Origin: Phycisphaerae bacterium
GTDB taxonomy: Bacteria > Planctomycetota > Phycisphaerae > UBA1845 > Fen-1342
Assembly: GCA_026984555.1 (NCBI GenBank)
Contig: JALSRY010000779.1
Span: 1-6,596 of the forward strand
Direction of reading: 5' to 3'
Length of the DNA: 6,596 nucleotides
Shown: positions 5,701 to 6,596 of the stretch, piece by piece
How the letters are laid out: the number at the start of each line of letters is the position of its first letter
How positions within the stretch are numbered: position 1 is the stretch's first letter
Position numbers and translations under genes: made by a program
Notes under the pieces: generated by a model
Told to the model about the DNA's origin: nothing
The model's input: only the letters and a program-made list of their open reading frames with translations
The model's database searches: none

Positions 5701-6596
5701 AGCGACGTTGACGGGGATATGCACGTCGACGCGAACGTGGGAACCGTGCAGATCGAAAGCGACGTGCCCGCCGACATCACGTTTCACGGCGACGTCGAAT
5801 CGCTCGAGGTCGGCGGCAACGTGGAGCCCGACGCCGACATCGTCATCGAAGGCAACGGCGGCGATGTCACCATCGACGGCCAGTTGCAGGGCAACGTCAC
5901 CATCCAGGGCGATCTGAACAGCCTGACCGTCACCGGCGGCATCAGCGGCAACGTGCGAGCCGAGGGCGTCACCGGCGAGTTTCACCTGACGGACGGCGAC
6001 ACCACGCACGATCTGAATCTCGATGCCGCTACGCCGGTGAGCTACGACGGGGCGGCCCACGACCTGTGGTACGAGGGCATGAACCACGATCCGACCGTCG
6101 ATGCGGGTGACGATGTCGTCATCAACGAAGGCGATACGGTTACGCTCGACGCGGCCGCCCACGATGATGACGGCGATTCGCTGACCTTTACCTGGCACCA
6201 GATCGACGGGCCGACCGTCGAGCTGAGCGATCCGCACGGCGCGCAGCCGACGTTCACCGCGCCCGACGTACACGACACGACCACGCTGAAGTTCGAAGTC
6301 GAAGTCTCGGACGGCACCACCACGCACACCGATATCGTCGAGATCGAGGTACACGACCCGACCGGCGACTGGGTGCATTCGCTTTCGCCCAACCAGTTCC
6401 GGCAGCTCGACGCCGACCAGGTGGACTACCTCACGCCCGAGCAGATCAGCCAGATCGACAACCCGTACCATTTCTACAACATGTCGGCCGATGCGCGGCA
6501 CGCGCTGGATGCCGACCAGGTGCACGCGCTGGATACGAGCCGGATCAGCATCGGGTACCTGAGCCCCGACCAGCGCGAGCTCCTGACGCCCGAGCA
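2770..6596 (+). CDS. giant LEPR-XLL RTX-repeat surface/secreted protein (3' end outside window)
   Basis: 1275 codons are open to the right edge, so the protein is larger than seen. Order of parts: basic head (residues 1-38); LEPRILL (39-45) followed by SATW; about 40 RTX nonapeptides GGxGxDxLx in seven runs (79-752) with spacer modules; a GD-rich beta-solenoid-like segment (918-1073); a PKD/K319-like Ig-fold domain (1107-1197); octapeptide repeats from 1206. RTX repeats of known proteins bind Ca2+ and fold as beta-rolls outside the cell, so an extracellular structural or adhesive role is inferred; no enzyme domain is visible. After residue 45 I count no Cys and only three Lys, against many Asp, Gly and about 60 His. 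There is no classical Sec signal peptide. LEPR-XLL is a known N-terminal mark of giant planctomycete proteins whose function is not established. Start: ATG 2770 has the best ribosome binding site and gives the basic head; in-frame ATG 2704 and 2623 (with GTG 2650 and 2680) remain possible. A type I secretion signal, if any, would be beyond the window. Confidence 0.93.
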   Translation, partial: MKRRRKKNRKHGSKTSPARSEQPSAENQQKKPSFDAEALEPRILLSATWVDADTGDVHDGPTDGSDHFIGSDLADAAHGHAGADLMEGMGGDDHLYGDDGADILHGGDGSDTLDGGSGDDTLFGGAGNDHLDGGAGNDELHGGADNDSLRGDAGDDTLDGGAGNDSIAGNAGNDTLHGGAGDDVLDGGAGSDTADYSGATGAVRVNLARGESWGGAGHDRLSGIENVTGSDQRDFVVGDNNDNVIDTGANNDYLAGGGGDDTLIAGDGRDYLNGGAGDDTLDGGAGNDFLYGGYGDDTIDGGEGTDTVMFHGAQDDVHVDLQAGTATGDGTDTISNVENVFGSAHNDHLAGDDHDNVLREFAGNNTIEGRGGDDTIFSGRGDDTIDGGEGIDTVSYAAAYQDGVHVDLNSGEATGGAGHDTLHNVENVHGGYRDDTLIGDDADNTLVGNMGADHLQGGAGDDTLVGDMHVNPGAAVGGRLAGANRLNLGAYGGDDTLEGGAGDDTLVGGFGNDTLDGGAGHDTADYSAAQHGVNADLEAGTAHETFEHTTWRYNAETHRAERITETVTSDDTLSNIENLTGSAHDDTLAGDSGDNVLDGHGGSDTLDGRGGDDVFRFTDAKAGDVYTVDGGDGTDTIDLSHISADDAEVTADTITVHLGGDETFTIHHQNVENIIFGGGQSARVPQNLTGTGGDDTLSGGAGDDTVSGLAGNDHLDGGAGSDVLDGGTGDDVLHGGSGADTLIGGEGHDTADYSDNHGGIGADLTLGQVDDGTGIDTLQGVEHIVGGDGNDMFAFNDPQDGAVYTIDGGGGMNMVDLSNYNLSDATFHDGKITIDMGDGHSFDINYDHIQSIHFADMQAHVMAEDGSIEGFGGTAVIVDGAEVVQVGIEGGGTFDASYDVDTNTLTISDVDNVTADSVIRVEAISGDVHLGHVHIDESLGRLESSGDIDTLHLAGEGNVGTVVVGGGDGHIGTLEIDSDVDGDMHVDANVGTVQIESDVPADITFHGDVESLEVGGNVEPDADIVIEGNGGDVTIDGQLQGNVTIQGDLNSLTVTGGISGNVRAEGVTGEFHLTDGDTTHDLNLDAATPVSYDGAAHDLWYEGMNHDPTVDAGDDVVINEGDTVTLDAAAHDDDGDSLTFTWHQIDGPTVELSDPHGAQPTFTAPDVHDTTTLKFEVEVSDGTTTHTDIVEIEVHDPTGDWVHSLSPNQFRQLDADQVDYLTPEQISQIDNPYHFYNMSADARHALDADQVHALDTSRISIGYLSPDQRELLTPE
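3004..5025 (+). repeat. RTX nonapeptide array, about 40 units in seven runs
   Basis: Coding repeats of the form GGxGxDxLx. Runs: 3004-3354 (13 units in perfect 9-residue register, residues 79-195), 3535-3696 (6), 3847-3954 (4, degenerate), 4057-4164 (4), 4237-4344 (4), 4510-4617 (4, ending GGDDVFRF) and 4837-5025 (7). In known RTX proteins each pair of turns binds Ca2+ through the GGxGxD loops. A 24-residue non-repeat insertion (4165-4236) splits two runs. At the DNA level the common core GGCGACGATACGCTC recurs many times. Confidence 0.93.
3337..5157 (+). repeat. six dispersed copies of the RTX spacer module
   Basis: Between nonapeptide runs a module of roughly 50-80 residues recurs with the plan GxDTADYS...GVxVDLxxGxA...DTLxxIENVxGSxxDDxLxGDxxDNVL. 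Copies: 3337-3507, 3679-3843, 3937-4110, 4327-4563, 4666-4803 and 5008-5157. Copies 1-4 are the clearest. Copy 4 carries an extra stretch of about 25 residues rich in His, Thr and Glu; copy 5 is a diverged form; copy 6 ends GNDMFAFN. The same DYS/VDL/IENV signature is common in bacterial RTX proteins. Confidence 0.8.
5521..5988 (+). repeat. GD-rich beta-solenoid-like segment with ~19-residue period
   Basis: Residues 918-1073 no longer follow the RTX consensus but repeat a unit like (V/I)GT(L/V)x(I/V)xSDVxxDIxxxGD. Units in register: 971-989, 990-1008, 1009-1029, 1030-1048 and 1049-1066, lengths 19, 19, 21, 19 and 18. Two less regular ones precede (939-958 and 959-970). Alternating hydrophobics with Gly/Asp/Asn turns suggest a right-handed beta-helix or bactofilin-like fold. 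The fold is inference. Confidence 0.6.
6088..6360 (+). other. PKD/K319-like Ig-fold domain
   Basis: Residues 1107-1197 follow the consensus of this extracellular beta-sandwich family: VDAGDDVVINEGDTVTLDA, then DDDGDSLTFTWHQIDGP, TVELSD, PTFTAPDV, TLKFEVEVSDG and IVEIEV. About 90 residues is the normal size for one copy. Such domains usually act as spacers or carbohydrate/protein-binding units in surface proteins. Confidence 0.8.
6385..6596 (+). repeat. degenerate octapeptide repeats, consensus (S/T/D)(P/A)(D/E)Q(V/I)xxL
   Basis: From residue 1206 the units read SPNQFRQL, DADQVDYL, TPEQISQI, DNPYHFYNM, SADARHAL, DADQVHAL, DTSRISIGYL, SPDQRELL and TPE..., cut by the window edge. Most are exactly 8 residues; one has 9 and one 10. 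A hydrophobic residue closes each unit. Similar LTPEQ-type short repeats occur in some large bacterial adhesin-like proteins, but I cannot name a family for these. Confidence 0.7.

Noticed and set aside
3265..6525. 1086-codon open frame on the minus strand, with repeated VERVVAGAA-like residues
   Set aside because: It is the reverse complement of the RTX gene. Gly, Asp, Thr and Ala codons of the repeats (GGC, GAC, GAT, ACG) read backwards as Ala, Val, Ile and Arg codons without stops. The plus strand has recognisable RTX, Ig-fold and LEPR motifs; the minus-strand protein has none.

Overview
The window is GC-rich bacterial DNA, most likely from a planctomycete or a close relative. The main clue is the LEPRxLL motif near the N-terminus of the very large protein that fills the 3' half. 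That motif marks giant surface or secreted proteins found mostly in Planctomycetes and related phyla. The phylum is inferred from this motif and general composition, not from any marker gene.

Layout, left to right. Positions 1-203 hold no gene I can support, but contain a good sigma70-type promoter (TTATCA-17-TATGAT, 116-144) and a ribosome binding site. Positions 204-1646 (+) encode PurF, the amidophosphoribosyltransferase that commits PRPP to purine synthesis. It is of the Bacillus type, with a propeptide and an Fe-S cluster. Positions 1666-2409 (-) encode a CobB-like class III sirtuin, convergent with purF and separated from it by only 19 bp. Positions 2410-2769 form a divergent, comparatively AT-rich intergenic region. 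It contains a spaced direct repeat, a perfect 7-5-7 inverted repeat and a leader hairpin.

From 2770 (+) to the right edge runs one uninterrupted reading frame of 1275 codons with no stop. It encodes the N-terminal part of a modular extracellular protein. In order it has a strongly basic head with LEPRILL, about 40 RTX calcium-binding nonapeptides interleaved with six roughly 60-residue spacer modules, a glycine/aspartate-rich segment with about 19-residue periodicity that looks like a beta-solenoid, a PKD/K319-like Ig-fold domain, and the start of a degenerate octapeptide array of the form (S/T/D)(P/A)(D/E)Q(V/I)xxL.

How the genes relate: purF and the sirtuin are housekeeping or metabolic genes with separate transcription, and I see no sign that they work with the giant protein. 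The giant protein is the accessory and most interesting part of the window. A 3.26-kb stop-free frame on the opposite strand of this gene (3265-6525) is a codon-bias shadow and not a gene.
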